A DNA stretch of 64,000 nt from Trichosphaerium sp. ATCC 40318 (GCA_038496445.1 JALMLS010000385.1:1-64000); one strand, 5' to 3'. Positions 34,358 to 47,527 are shown, counted from the stretch's first letter. The notes: a model not told the origin generated them from the sequence alone. Numbers and translations: made by a program.

Positions 34358-36158
34358 ATGACGCCGCACGTGATACCAATAGTACTTACTGTCTTTGTTG
34401 TTGTTACCAGTACGCAGTGCGTACCTCCAGACCCGAGTATTACAAGCTGGTGGAGATTTGAAGCGATGACGGCAGGCGAAACCTTCGACACTTACAATTC
34501 ACGTGTTAGTACTATTTACGGTACTGGCTATTCAAAAGTCTCGGTGCGTTTTCTAATTTAAACAAATACCAAGCCTTAATATGAAAAGTAGGGCGTAGTT
34601 GGTGATGGTTTACAGCTAGATGGAAACGCTTCTATTGTAGTTGAGAATGATGGTATATTTACTTCTACCCAAGGTATTTTGAATTCTAGAAGTATTTGAA
34701 GCTCAATTTGTGTCTTGCTAAGAAACTTCCTATTGATGTAAAGTTGGTAGGGAGCTTCACCGTTGAAATGTGGGTCTATATACCCTCCATTGGACCCAAC
34801 CGGTATTTGATCCATCAAGTGTCCGTTGTCTCGGGATTCAGCTTGGCACTTGGTGAATTCTTAAACGATACAATTCTCCAATCCTTTGCTCTTTATTGTA
34901 CATAAAAGTAGAAACATTTAAGAACCTTACTCTACCAAAGCTGAAGGAGGATCACAACTGAGTGGTGTCACGTCATTAAACAGAAGCACTTGGTACCATA
35001 TCGCCTTTGCATACAACAGGTACTGCGAAATAACACATTGTTTCAGGAGTTGACATTCATTTTGTTAAAGGACATCTGAAGAGGTTGTTATCTACTCCAG
35101 TACGGTTCTATTTAACTGGCATGATATTATATTGTCTAAATAGTAATAGATGGTGATGCGTTTCGTCAAGATAAAGATGGTCAAAGCATTGTTATAGACA
35201 ATACTACAGAGTTCTATATTGGCTCAAATAATAACGGTGGAGAACGTTTCAATGGTATTATAGATGAGGTATGTTAGATAGATAAACCAATGGTAAAATA
35301 ACTATAATAAAGGTATCGTTCTACCAAGGTGTTGCTCTGAAGCAGACGCAGATACAGCAGATTTACAATGCAGGTGAGAAATAGTTTTCGATACACGTGT
35401 TGACTGTTTGATTAAGGATTGTCCGGATTCGGGAAATGTGTTCCTGTGTCTCCAACTACAACTCCAACAACGGAATCTGTTGTAGTACCAACTGAACAAC
35501 CAACAGCTTCAGAAGTACCAACTGAACAACCAATGAGTATGTCAAGACTACACCACAGCTGTTTTCCACTAAACGCTGATTAGTTTGCATCGGCGATATG
35601 CCTTCAGATGCTCAATGTGATCCAACTGAGGGTATATGGATTGTCATTGGTGATGTAACGATTCAGTCAGGGCAAGATATTCTGATTGAGACTTCAGTTG
35701 TGTTTCGAGGTGCGATGATCTTTAAGTTTTGTTGATACTAATCAATAAACAAAGGAATCGTAAACGTGATGAAGAACTCAACAATACGAGTTTCATCAAT
35801 GGCAACACTCACATTTCAAAAGTGTCCAACTTTCAATGACACTCTCAATATTGTCATCACAGAAGTGTCTGAGTCACTTCACACAGTCCTTACAATTCCA
35901 CCAAATTGTGATGAGTCGATCATTGACCAAACAACAGTGACAAGTGATGTTGAAGATGAATGTAGTCAGTTCTCTGTCATCAAAAAACAAACAGAACTTT
36001 CTGTAGTATGGGCAGTCAATGATGTATGTAATGATAGCAGTCTGAGCAATGGTGCGATTGCTGGTATTGCTGTAGGGTGCATTTTAGTTGTAGTAGTTGT
36101 CACTGCAACTTTGATATTCCTACTTACATTCTACAAAAAGAGAACATTTGTCATTTAA
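34358..36158 (+). CDS. LamG/concanavalin-like ectodomain protein with single C-terminal transmembrane helix
   Basis: Signal peptide MTPHVIPIVLTVFVVVTS is followed by a laminin-G-like fold: SWWRFEA, VVGDGLQLDGNASIVV, SFTVEMWVYIP, STWYHIAFAYN, DGDAF, EFYIGSNNNGGERFNGIIDEVSFY, QIQQIYNAG. A Pro/Thr/Glu stalk, a second beta-rich domain (ILIETSVVFRG...LTFQKCPTFNDTLNI), a TM segment (GAIAGIAVGCILVVVVV) and a short basic tail KKRTFVI follow. There are about ten exons. One is a micro-exon of 30 nt near 35095, required to bridge YHIAFAYN and DGDAF; it reads TSEEVVIYS. The paralogue at 49430-51248 has the same layout and micro-exon. Probable cell-surface carbohydrate- or matrix-binding receptor. Confidence 0.85.
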
Positions 36159-37392
36159 CTCACAATAAACAATCAGCTTAACAATCTTTCTCCATATTGC
36201 ACTATTCACAAGGGCTACATCTGATCAAAAGTACCAAACTGTAGCAACAAGATTTATAGCTTTGGTTAAAGTTAAATGCTATTAGTACAAAAAAAGTTGA
36301 AGTTTTTAGCTTTTGTTGCCTTCTCATTAATGACATTGTGGGAAGATACCATCAAATATGTACGTGTATGGTAAGAATCACTTAAATACCGGTATTTTAA
36401 ATAGGATGAACTACTGTCTTAAGCTACAAGCTTTCCCTCAGCTTGGAAGTGCGCTTTTCTCATTGCAATGCCAAGTGCATTTTTATGTCAATAAAATTCT
36501 AGTCAAGTGTTGTAGTAAATCAGCTACTGCCACGGTGAATAATCATAAAAGTATCCAGTCATTATTTAAGATCCAGCGAGATGTTTAGATATCTGAGATA
36601 TCTAGATATTATAGATTTGTGAGATATGCGGTTTTGAAAAAACACGTTTTAATTGAAAAACATCTGAGATATTTGAATTGTTGTCTAGTTGCGATATAGC
36701 TATCCTAGAGTAATAAAATTAAACAGGTATATCGATAACCCATGTGTCATCAAATAATGTTGCTTATGTGTTTCTGTATAGGTAAGGCAAGGCAACTCTA
36801 GGCGATTATGGAACCAACCAGCACTTTGCCAAAGTGGTTTCGCTTCAATTTGACGCATCAGTATTTAATCGCTATCACGACTCTTATGGATTGTGTACCA
36901 AAATGCCACTGGTCTAATAGAACCACACATAGCTGTGGGAACAATTGAAGACTCGAAGTATGGCCCCATGCAACAGTAGGTGACTAACGATAATTATGTT
37001 TTTGTTGGTGAATTATCAAAATGACTTAGTTTCTTTGTGAGCTTCGCTACTAGGGCTTCAGGGTATATATCGCAGTGGCAGCTCCTTCAGGATTCTACCA
37101 AATCTTGTATTACAGCTGAAGTTAATTAACAATCGAAAGAAACAAACAAACACAACAATTTAGTAGCTAATTACAAGGAAAAAGTAACCATTACATACCT
37201 CCACGTTTTTGCACAGCAAGGTTTCTTCAATAATTTCAAAAATTCGTTCTTGTTAGCAACAATTGTCTTCTAAAAATAAATCAAGTCAATCCTTGCACTT
37301 GCAACCATCTTGAAATATTAAGCCATTATTCCTTTATTCTCATTTTTTTACAACTTTTTAAACTTTAGGGATTGTTTTTCAGACCACCAAAA
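36159..37392. other. Long intergenic region, no gene seen
   Basis: About 1.2 kb. A short stretch at 36590-36680 repeats gagatat-type words (ctgagatat three times), a small degenerate repeat. No coding signal recognised. Confidence 0.5.
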
Positions 37393-38145
37393 TCAACGTG
37401 AATCTGACCAAGTAAAGTACGAACCAATAACTTCTGTACCACCTGCACGAAGAATATCTAAAGAGGTTTTTGTCAGATTACGTATCCTTGCAACATAAGC
37501 TTTATGAGCACCAGCAAGAGCCAAAAGTCCATAATCTGTAATATGTACACATTCCGTAATATTAAAAGTATGTACACCAGCCAAAGCCTTTATTCCATCA
37601 TCAGTAACCTTCTTACAACCCAAAAGATTAATATCATGGACACCTGCTAGTGCTTTTATCCCAATATCAGTAACATTAACACAAAGACTAAGATTGATTG
37701 TATGTACTCCTGCAAGTGAAGTAATACCTTTATCTGTTACACCTGTACAAGTACTTATGTTTATTGTATGTACTCCAGCAAGTGATTGTATTCCAGAGTC
37801 GGTTACAAGAAGAGACCAAGGAAGTGAGATTATTTTCACCGATTTGAAGCATTTAAGGTGTTCGTCCGTTAGTGACGCACGCATATAAGATAATGATACG
37901 TTTTTAGCTTCTTTGTAGCGTTTAAGGTGTTTTAAAGTGTAAAATATGATTTTAGAGCGTTGTACTATTCCAGGACGTACGCTAATGGCGTCAACGTTGC
38001 TATCGCGGACATAGACGCAGCTATACCCAATAATGTTACAAATAGCGTTTTCTATCGACTTGCAGCATTTAGATGCGTTTCTACGCTGTGTATCGTTTAA
38101 ATGAGATAAAATCATACATACAAGTTCCAACGGAAGAGACTCCAT
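37393..38145 (-). CDS. F-box protein with short leucine-rich-like repeats, 250 aa, intronless
   Basis: One exon. F-box at the N-terminus (MESLPLELVCMILSHL...ASKCCKSIENAI). Then about six repeats of the LAGVHTINxSxCxxVTDxGI type, with the cysteine variant of the repeat seen in the 528-codon gene at 12841. It is a paralogue with fewer repeats. It is probably an SCF substrate receptor; the target is unknown. The start is the first Met and lies directly at the F-box. Confidence 0.9.
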   Translation of the reverse strand: MESLPLELVCMILSHLNDTQRRNASKCCKSIENAICNIIGYSCVYVRDSNVDAISVRPGIVQRSKIIFYTLKHLKRYKEAKNVSLSYMRASLTDEHLKCFKSVKIISLPWSLLVTDSGIQSLAGVHTINISTCTGVTDKGITSLAGVHTINLSLCVNVTDIGIKALAGVHDINLLGCKKVTDDGIKALAGVHTFNITECVHITDYGLLALAGAHKAYVARIRNLTKTSLDILRAGGTEVIGSYFTWSDSR

Positions 38146-39043
38146 CTGTTTATCCGTTTATAACCGGCTTTACAATACCCAACGTTTGCTTACTCGTGTT
38201 ACACAACAGTGATTGTGTTTTGAGGCAGTTCAGCAGACTTAAAGTAGTTAAGTTGTGCGAGTACACAAGAACACGTGATTGACGACATAATACGGCTGTT
38301 CAGCATTGCGGAAGGAATGGAAGTATACAAAATGTTAAAGAAAAGTTGGTGGAATTGCGATAACATAAACTTTGTGCAGTTACTTTCGAACGTCAACAGA
38401 GCAATGCTCATGGTTAATCGCAAAGGTAGAATTAAACTTCGCATAACTATGTAGTAATAAAGGATAGGCATTGCCGTATCAGGACAATCGTATACTGAGG
38501 TGTGCTTCAAACGATTCAGTCGCTAGTAAGAATGCAGTGTGAGCCGCACAAGATTGACCAGTAGCTTCAAACTTGTATCTGTTATCTCATCAGAGCCATG
38601 AATAAGGAGGCACTTGACATAGGTCATTGCTTTGACACATGATACTTGCTAAAATCTCTACAGGAATTTGTTTTACCTCTAGTTATACATTACCTTTGAT
38701 TCGCGCTGTAGGCAATCTGAGACGCCTTTTTAGACTGTCTTATTATTTTTTCCCCAAGGTACGCCTAAGCTAAGATTTCCTGATGTTTGGAGTCAAGTTC
38801 TTTGAAAGATTGAAAATAGTCTTGAAGCTGACCAATGTTATTTCTTCAAATACAACTATCTTAAAGTAGATGAAGCTTGGAACAAGTAGGGCCTTCTAAT
38901 TAGATTTTTGTTTGGTGGACATATTCACAGTTGGTTGGGCATTATATTTCCTGTCAATTTTATTTTAGATACTACGTTCTCAAGTTGTGCTAGTTTATTC
39001 TACAATTTTTGGTTCTTTTTTTTTTTCTCGTTTTTTTTTGGTA
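38146..39043. other. Intergenic region with an orphan exon pair
   Basis: On the plus strand 38664-38758 and 38809-38889, joined by a 50-nt gtacgc...gaaag intron, read as one frame ending with a stop (FFKYNYLKVDEAWNK). No upstream exons were found, so it looks like the last exons of a lost gene. The rest of the region shows nothing. Confidence 0.35.
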
Positions 39044-42000
39044 TTAAATGATTATAGGACAGAAGCATTCTCTTCCTTTATACTTTACCATATACTCCGT
39101 TGGAGAATCTGGATCAATCCAAACTGGCCAACAATACCATTCATCTGTAGGACAAAAACATGTACTATTTGTTGGACAATCGCAAGGCCAACTGTTACAT
39201 CTAAAGGAACGTGAGACCATTTAGTTTTTGGGAAGGTACTTGATTCACTTACAGACAGTTTCCGTTGTCATCAATTGTTGCAAATACACAAAAGTGATTT
39301 GTAGTTGTGGGTGCTCTAGTGGTAGGAAATAGTGTTGGTACAAACATTGTTGGTGCTGTTGTGGGCATTCTTGTTGGTGGCCTTGTTGGTGCAATAGAAG
39401 GTTGAAATGTTGGTGATAAAGTCGGCTGTCTAGTTGGTGCACGTGTTGGCGCCACTGTAGGCTGTAGTGTTGGTGGTAAAGTAGGCTGTCTAGTTGGTGC
39501 ACGTGTTGGTACTACTGTAGGTTGTAGCGTCACTGGTGGGCTCGTGGTTGGGCTCAAAGTAGTTGGCGGATTTGTTGGCGCTACTGTTGGTGGTGCAGTT
39601 GGTGGTGTTGTTACAGGTGCTATTGTTGGAGAACTTGTTGTGGGCGAGGCAGTTGTGGGAGATATTGTTGGAGCTATGGTGCCTGGTGGAGTTGGTGACA
39701 ATGTAGTTGGAGGACTAGTTGTGGGAGCGCTTGTAGTTGGAGGTGAGGTTGTTGGTGTTACTGTAGGCGATACAGACGGTTGAATAGTTGGTGGATTTGT
39801 GGGTGGGTCTGTTGTGGGAGAAAGTGTAGTAGGTTGTAGGGTTGTTGGTGCTTGTGTAGGAGATGTTATTGGAGCCATAGTAGTTGGTGGGTTTGTAGTT
39901 GGCATTGAAGTTGGTGCCACAGTAGGCGGCTAATTATAGCTTAGTTGGCATGTTGTTTAACAAATGTTCTATCTTGCAGCGTACGTTAGTTGTTGGAGGA
40001 ATCGTTGTTGGCACTTCTATCGGTGGACTAGTTGTTGGTGGATTTGTCGTAGGTGAGTTTGTAGGTGAGACTGTTGGAGACAGTGTTGTAGGTGAACTGG
40101 TTGTTGGTTGAAGTGTTGTTGGTGATTCGGTTGGAGGAGTTGTTGTGGGTGGAATTGTAGTAGGTGCGATTGTAGTTGGTAGTGTTGTGGGAGGTAGTGT
40201 TGTTGGCGACAAAGTTGTGGGTGCTAGTGTTGTTGGAGGATTGGTTGGAGGAGATGTTGTAGGTGGTGAAGTAGTTGGTGGTAGAGTAGTTGGTTGAAGA
40301 GTTGTAGGTGGTGATGTTGTTGGTGGGTTGGTGGGTGGTGATGTCGTAGGCGAAGATGTCGTAGGTTGTAAAGTGGTGGGAGATAGGGTTGTAGGTACAA
40401 GAGTCGTTGGTACTAGAGTCGTAGGTGGCAGTGTTGTCGGTGCCTTGTTGTAAAGTATGTTAACAAAACACTGGTAACGACGTCGTTACGTACACGTGTT
40501 GTAGGAGATTGTGTTGTGGGTGGTGAGGTTGTTGGAGGTCCTTCTAAACACAACTGATTCGGAATAGGAGAGCAACATCGCTCAAAATCAGTTCTTAAAG
40601 AGGGACGTTAGTTAAAAATTACATCAAGTGTGAAAAGCCAGTTTTTGTTGCTTTTAAATCGTACCTGTATGTATCTGCGTTGGTGTAATGTATGAATGTT
40701 GTATTTCTTGATAGAACAAACGGAGAAGCGTTATAGTAAGCTCCACTAAAATTAAAGCATCCTTGCCCTTCAACACGTATTCTATATTCAATACAAGCCA
40801 TTTCTCCGAAAGTCTTTTTGGATGTGTTAATATGAATGAACCTCAAAAACAGAGAATGTTTAGTTATGGTACCATGTTGCCAACAAGGACTTCTGAATTT
40901 CCATACATTAAATTCATTTGTACAGACCCCTTAAAAGAGCTGTGAGTCACTTTGGGTTGTGAGATTTTTCAGAAAGTTGATAAACTTTAAAACTACAAAA
41001 AAACTGTTGGAGTGGTCGTACCGTTGTTGTTGTTACGTTTGTCTCCACGAAGGTAATTCCTGGAGGCTCAGGGATAAATACAACAACGTTGTTGACAGTA
41101 GACTGAGAAGGCTCGATGAGCGTAGTATTCATGTTAAACAGCATTATTTTAAATAAAAATACATCGCCTAAACAGGGAAAATCAGAAAATGCTGGTAGGT
41201 ATTTTTTTAGGATATCACGTTCCTGAAGATGGTCCTGGTAACCCTTCATCTGTATCTAGAGATACCGACATCTTAGCACTAAGTTGCGACGTACAACAAA
41301 GGTAACCAAACTGTGCATCTGTCGCAGGACGCATAGTTTGAAATTTAAACATAAGGCTGGTAGCCATTGCGTATTCCATGATGTTACCGGCAAGATATGG
41401 AGCAATGATATCTCGCTGACCTGTAATAACATCCACGGAAGATGATAGAGTAGTAACAGATACTATTACATGTGATAAGAAGGTGAACATTTGATTCAAA
41501 AGAAATGTAACAAATTACCAAGTACGATTTGGTTATTTTTCTTTTGCACCTTGTATTGGGTTGCCAGTAATGTTCAAGTTTGACGTTATATTGATGTATA
41601 TATCTACTCCGGTGAGATCCAAACTCAGTGCACGTATAAGAAAACTATCTATCAGATAATAAGTATGAGCAACATAACAACAACCTTTAGTAAAGATTCA
41701 GGCAAAAAAAAAAAAAAAGAAGAAAAAAAGTAAGAAACGTTTTAATTGTCGCGTGCAGATACGAAGTACAACACAGGATAAAACGAGATTAAATTCACTT
41801 GTAAATAAAGGACCTTTAGTATGCACCATCAGAGTCGAAATGAACAATGGACATAGTCGAGTAATACGAAAAAAAAAGCAATTTGTAAATTATTTAAGAT
41901 CTTGTCGACAGAAAAGCTTCTTACCGCAACCTCCGGTTGTCAAATCTATTGTCTGGTCGCTACTACTGTCTCCGTACTCCAACCTTGCATGAGATATAAC

Positions 42001-42312
42001 ATTCGCTGGGTTATTGAACATGAGAGCACTCATGTTCGTTATAGGAGATGTCGATATAAAAGCACGTGCGTTAAGGTTTAAAAAACCAAAAGGCGGTTCG
42101 TCTCTCGTGATACTAAGTCTTCTTTCGCCGAAAACTATTGTTCCATTCTCTTGCTGTGTTGTACGTGTATTCGGCAGTCCAAGGAAAGTTGGGTCAAAAA
42201 CGCTGAGCGTGTGATCTTCAAAGTCATCTAGAACAGGTGGAGTTTCCCTTCCGCATGCACCATAGAGTATACCAACCAATATAAGAGTTTGTAACAAACG
42301 TGCGAAACGCAT
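39044..42312 (-). CDS. Large secreted Pro/Thr-rich (mucin-like) protein
   Basis: Minus strand, start 42312 with signal peptide (MRFARLLQTLILVGILYGACG). The N-terminal globular part runs to about 40560: VLDDFEDHTLSVFDP, LSITRDEPPFGFLNL, LIRALSLDLTGVDIYINITS, VDVITGQRDIIAPYLAGN. It is cut by several introns, two of whose junctions (near 41230 and 40870) I could not resolve. Two long exons of nearly pure PT(T/S)xxPT repeats follow (about 39300-40490), heavily O-glycosylatable. The C-terminus is a Cys-rich module (CVFATIDDNGNCL, CNSWPCDCPTNSTCFCP). There is no TM or GPI tail, so it is probably an extracellular coat or wall component. The N-terminal domain is not recognised. Confidence 0.75.
39297..40490 (-). 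repeat. Coding minisatellite, Pro-Thr repeats
   Basis: Imperfect tandem units of about 12-15 bp (plus strand gttgttggtgg-like) encode the PTTLxPTTxxPP stalk. Several longer duplications are visible, for example the two PTRAPTRQPTL blocks near 39440 and 39500. Open frames on the opposite strand are by-products of the repeat. Confidence 0.85.
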
Positions 42313-42911
42313 TATTTATCTAAATAAGAAGCGAATCTTTGTCACGTGAAAGCCTTCTTTTCTACGCGTTCGCTATGCAATATAATGTAACAGCGCTGTC
42401 TGTGGGTCTTTTTGACTGGTTGCGACTGTGTCGGAGTACTGACTGGAGTATTGAATCAAAGTGTCAACAGAAATTAATTGTGTACAAAACCAACGCGATG
42501 GTACAGTGTTGTAGGGTATTGGGCTCACTTGCCTTTTATGCTTCATGTTTTCTAGTTTGTTGTTGTGTCAACTAACGAATGAATAACCTCATGAAGGTCA
42601 AGTAAACGCCAAACACGTTTCACGAGCATTTTTCTTGCTTTATGAGAGAGCTACAGCCTTGAAGCTTCTTGACTGCGTTAAATAGTTTGTAAGTTCACTA
42701 GCGAAGCACAGATGAGTACTACGCAAGCTGATAAAACGACGTCTTGCTCTGGCAAAATTGGTACGAAGAGAAGTCTGTTAAAAGTGCCAAGAGTGTCCTT
42801 GTTTTCATTCTGTAGCGTTTCTCTACGCGCTCAGGCGTGTATAGCGTAGTTTTAAACCGTATAGAAAATGGAACTCATGTCGCTTTTAACGGGTTCGCAA
42901 TTAGCGTCCCT
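42313..42911. promoter_or_regulatory. Divergent promoter region of the mucin-like and transketolase genes
   Basis: About 600 bp between divergent starts. TCACGTGA at about 42342 lies 30 bp upstream of the mucin-like gene's ATG. A 78-codon plus ORF has no support. Confidence 0.45.
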
Positions 42912-45900
42912 ATGCGATTTTTACATACAATTAACGCCGTTGAGCGTAACTCGAGAAACGAATACTAAAAAACGAAGTTAACGTGTAAACTTATTGTTGA
43001 ATTGTAGGTATTTGTGGTACAGATGATGCACCAGTAACCCCAAAAACAGTACCACTCGTTGGTGTTGACAAAGAAAGATTTGATGACGTTTGTAAGTTAA
43101 TTTTTGCTCTAAGACCTTAATTTTACATCTAAATCGTATTTAAACCTTTAGTAGAAGCGTTCGGCCAAGTAGGCCAACTTTCAAACTCAAAAACTTTTAC
43201 CAAACCCAGAAACATCCCACTAACCTCCGTTTAGCCTTTATGACAGCCATGGGTATTGTATTACTAGGTAACTACGCCCAAACAGGTCACTTTGGAGGAC
43301 CTCTCTCTTATACACCTGCAAACGTTGCTGCACACTTGGGTACGTTTAAAATACGTTCTTTACAACACCAAACTAAGATCTACGTAGGTGGTCCTGAAAA
43401 CGGTGGATTGTCATACGACATCAAAGCACCAAAACACCCTTTCTCTGATAAATTCATGTTGGCTGGAGGTCATTGTATCCCAACATGCTATTCTCTTTGG
43501 ATCATTCTCTATGAAGCTATGGCTCGTAAATATGCTGAAACAAAGGATGATAAATACAAGTGTGATCCTGATACAGCAATGCTTAGCATTGATTGCTTAG
43601 GGTAAAACTCTTTTTTTTTCTGAAGACTTTCGATTTTAAAATGACGATTTTCGAGTTTAAATGACGATTGTACTCGTTTTATTCGTCTTTTCAGTATCGT
43701 TTTTATAATGTCTTATTTATGTTCTAAATGATTGATTGTTTATTTTTACAGATTCCGTCGTACTCAAGACGCTGTGGATACATTGTTGAAAGACAACGAC
43801 TTGACTGATAATCCTATTTTCGCTCAAGCCAAAATCAGAGGCATTCGCGCTCTTATGGGTCATGCTGAGACTACAGATGTTACCAATGATGTTAACGGAG
43901 GTCCTTCTGGTATTGGTGTACGTTAAAGCACTGTAACACGGCGGTTTTTGAACCTTCTTTTTGGCTTCCAGTTGTTTCTTTTTTCTAACTTTTTTTTTTG
44001 TACAGGTTGCCAATACTGCTGGAAAAGCTCTCTTCTGGGATCTTGTAAATGCTCCTGAAGATATGAAAGTAATTGTATTCGAAGGAGAGTTTGCATTCAC
44101 GGAGGGTCACGCTCAAGAGCTTAAAACTATGGCTCTTGCACAAAAGGTTTGTGAAACTTTACTGGTTTTTTTGTTTTATTTTTGAGTTTTCTTATGCTTT
44201 TCAGGTTGGTAAGAGATGCCGTCTTTTCTTCTCATACAACAATGCTGGTATTGATGATAAGCTTGTTGGTGGTGTTATTCATGAAAAATATGAAAAAGCT
44301 TATGACATGGTCAAACAATTCACATCTTATGGCAAGTCAAAATTCATGTTTCTTTCGAATGTCAGTGATTGTTAATACGATTTTCAGGTTGGAATGTTAT
44401 CACAGTTGATCATGGTGATGATATTGAAGAGCTTCTAGCTGCTTACAAACATTTGGAAGAACTAGACCCTCTTGATCGCCGACCATGTGTCATTATCGCC
44501 ACGACTGTCAAAGGTATGTGCATGAATCTTGAGGGGCGACTTTTAGTTTTCTAATTTTTTATCAAAAGGCTGGTGGCCTGGTGCAAAAGATGGTAAAGTA
44601 AGCGGTACAGAACAAATTGTTAGTTACAAGAGCCATCCATATGGTTTCAAGACCAATACACCTTACTTCAATGCAATGGCAAAGAGCTTTGAAGATCACT
44701 TTGGAGTAAAATTTGTCGGACTTGATAGTCAACCAAAGTCTGAAAAAGTACGACATTCTACAACAGCATAAGCGTATGTTAACGTATTTATTAGGATCGT
44801 ATTATCGAATTTAAAACCAATTATGATGTTATGTTATCCGTCATGGAAAAGAAAGCAGGTACAAGACCAAAAACAGAATATCTTATTTTTTTTCTGCTTT
44901 TTTTTTTCTGTCCTTCTTTCACGTTCACTATTGTACAATAATTAGACCAAAATATCAATTTAACATTTAATAATCGTCATTCTTTCTTCAGAGTAATTTT
45001 GCTCGTGCCTACAAGTAGGTTCAAAACAAAGCCTAAGATAACTGATTTTCTTGCTTTTTTAAATTATATCTTTCTAACGCTGTTGTCAATATAGGTTTGG
45101 GTTCATGGATAGCTGATAGACTTGTTAGTATTGCTGAAACACTAAATGCTCGTAACACATCATTTAAAGACTTGACAATCACCACAAACACATTTTTGGA
45201 TAAAAGATTGAGCGTACGTTTTGACGTCTTGTTGGATCTTTTTCACCTCTTTGATGGCTTCTATCATGCTAAAGACCTTTTCTAGGTTGAAAATATCCCA
45301 GTCACACGCCAGGAAGTCACAATGAAGCATCCTACTACTGGCGCTGATATCAAGAAAACTATTGACCTCATTTTGCCTGCAGGCACAAAGAAGGGTGCTC
45401 GAAGAGCTATTTCTGAGATTGGTAAGCAAACTTTAGGCTTTCTTTGTTCCTACAATAGTGATAATATATAAGGCTCTATGGTTACTAACTATTAATTATA
45501 GGAAAGTGGGTTAACTACTGCACTGGTAACAGATGGTTGACTGTCGCTGCTGATTTGAGTAACTCTATCAATGTTGAGAATGCCAACTTCTTGGGTCACT
45601 ATGATCCAGATACAAATCCTAGAGGCACAAGACTTAAAGCTGGTATTACAGAATGTGTAAATGCTGCTACTGTTACTGGTATTTGCTCTCAAACTGTATC
45701 AAAAGATCCTAACGTAAGTTTTCTTTTTTTTTTTTTTTGTTTACTATCCAATTTTTTAACTGTTGTTTTTTAGAACCATGTCGGTTATTGGGGTGTATCT
45801 GGTACTTATGGTGCATTCACACCTCTAATGTACTTACCATTACGTATCTTCTCTCAACAAAACCAAGACTCTCCTTTCGCCCTCGGTGTTGTACGTCAAA

Positions 45901-47060
45901 TTCTCTTTTTTCTTCGAAGAAAAATGTTGTATTTTGAAGTTTACGTCTTTGTGGCTTCTTGAATTTTCGTTACTTTAATACTAACTTCATACAAGGCCAC
46001 TATTGTTGCTGGACATTCTGGTCCAGAAACAGCAGCCGATGCTAGATCTCATTTTGGTGTATTTTCGCCTCAATGTTGGCGTTTGTTCCCACAAGGTCAA
46101 GTACTTAACTTGTTCCTGTGGGATTATAATGATGTTGCTCCTGCTTACTTCAAAGCTGTTGAACATGCAGCTAAAACACGTAAAGTTGGTATTATTGTCA
46201 TCCACGTGCGTATTTTTTTGTTACCAAAAAGGCCTGTACTTTCTCAGTTTTTTCTTACAATTTTTTTTCTTCAAGGTTGCTCGCCCAGATATTCCAGTAG
46301 TTGACAGATCAACACTACATGATAAAGACGTAAAAGCAGCCGCAAAAGGTACGTATCAATTTCAAAACCAAAACCTAATACAACAGCAATGCCATTGAAG
46401 CTGTTGGTTCCTTACCATTTATTTCTTACTTTTTTTTCAAGGTTGTTATTTGATCAAGGAGTACACCAAGGATAAGCCAAAGCATGGTACTATCTTGCTA
46501 CAGGGATCATCATCTACAATCAACCTTATACGTGTTCTACCACGACTTGAAGCCGCTGGAATTAACGTTAGAGTCGTATCTGTTATTTCAGAAGATTTGT
46601 TCAAGTAAGTTTTTTTTTTTTTGATTTTCTTTTGCTTACAAGAATAGGCTTATGCCTCAAGAATATCAAGATGAAGTTATGCCTGCATGGGCTTACTTTG
46701 ATTGTATGGTAATCACTACAGGAACTAAGCGTGTGATGCCACTATCTAACGTAAGTCAAACGCCAAAAAGAAAATTCAGTTTTTTTTTTTCCTGCCTGAA
46801 CAAAAAGTTTTTTGGGCAAACTAGTTTAGTTATTTCCTTTGTCACTATTCTAATCGTTTTAAACTTAGCTTGGTCCTTTGACTAAAGAGTATACTATGTG
46901 TTCCGATTGGGATGATAAATGGCGTTCTGGTGGCCTTGAAAAGGATGTCATCAAAGAAGCTCACCTTGATGAAGATTCAATTTTTGAAGGTGTCAAAAAA
47001 TTCGCTGATGAACGTGATAATCGCCTTGATAGACAACGTAAAGCTTTTGGTATGCTTTAA
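42912..47060 (+). CDS. Transketolase-family thiamine-diphosphate enzyme
   Basis: About 18 exons. The first is a 34-nt exon (42912-42945: MRFLHTINAVE), needed to keep phase. A 41-nt intron (gtaggc...acccag) then restores the frame before HPTNLRLAFMTAMG. Motifs: GHFGGPLSYTP, LAGGHCIPTCYSLW, GGPSGIGVANTAGKA, the ThDP-type stretch FEGEFAFTEGHAQEL...SYNNAGIDD (equivalent of GDGE...N), NFLGHYDPD, FALGVATIVAGHSG and SVISEDLF, giving a protein of roughly 800 aa. It transfers two-carbon units between sugar phosphates, or a related ketol transfer. The motif wording differs from common plant/yeast transketolases, so it may belong to the separate long transketolase-like branch. A second half with repeated Rossmann-like parts supports a complete enzyme. 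Confidence 0.85.
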
Positions 47061-47527
47061 ATACTCTCCTTACATGAAATGCTCCCTTTTTGACCATATA
47101 TCAACTACATCAGTTGTGAGTTTGAATAAAACTGACTTACCACTTCATTTTGTCTACAAAGCTCAAAAATTTGACATAACTGTCTCTCTTTGTTAACCAA
47201 GCAACAGTTTTTTTTTTACTACCGGAATTCATTTGGATTTGCTACTTGTAATATCACTATCATTCAAATCCGCCGTTGCCATTCGTGAGAGTGGGTATAT
47301 TTGAACTTTGTTGGTGAATCTACGTTGACCTTGATTGAAAAGGCATTGAGTCCTAGCTACACCTCACAACACGTGATAAGTCGAACTTGAGGCGTATTGT
47401 TACTGTTATCTATTTCATGTAAATAACCATGTGCTACGAGCAGAACTGTTCGCGTCACTAGTGAATTTTTAAGACTTATTAGCTAGAGTTGACTTATAGG
47501 AATGGCAACGGACAGTAGTCTAAAGAA
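47061..47527. other. Intergenic, no gene seen
   Basis: AT-rich spacer with one CACGTG at about 47371. No supported coding frame. Confidence 0.5.

Noticed and set aside
39544-39783. Plus-strand ORF rich in Gly and Val
   Set aside because: It is the complement of the Pro-Thr repeat coding region; its composition is explained by the reverse strand.
39297-40490. CRISPR-like or satellite array
   Set aside because: The tandem units are in one open coding frame (PT repeats) without spacer structure.
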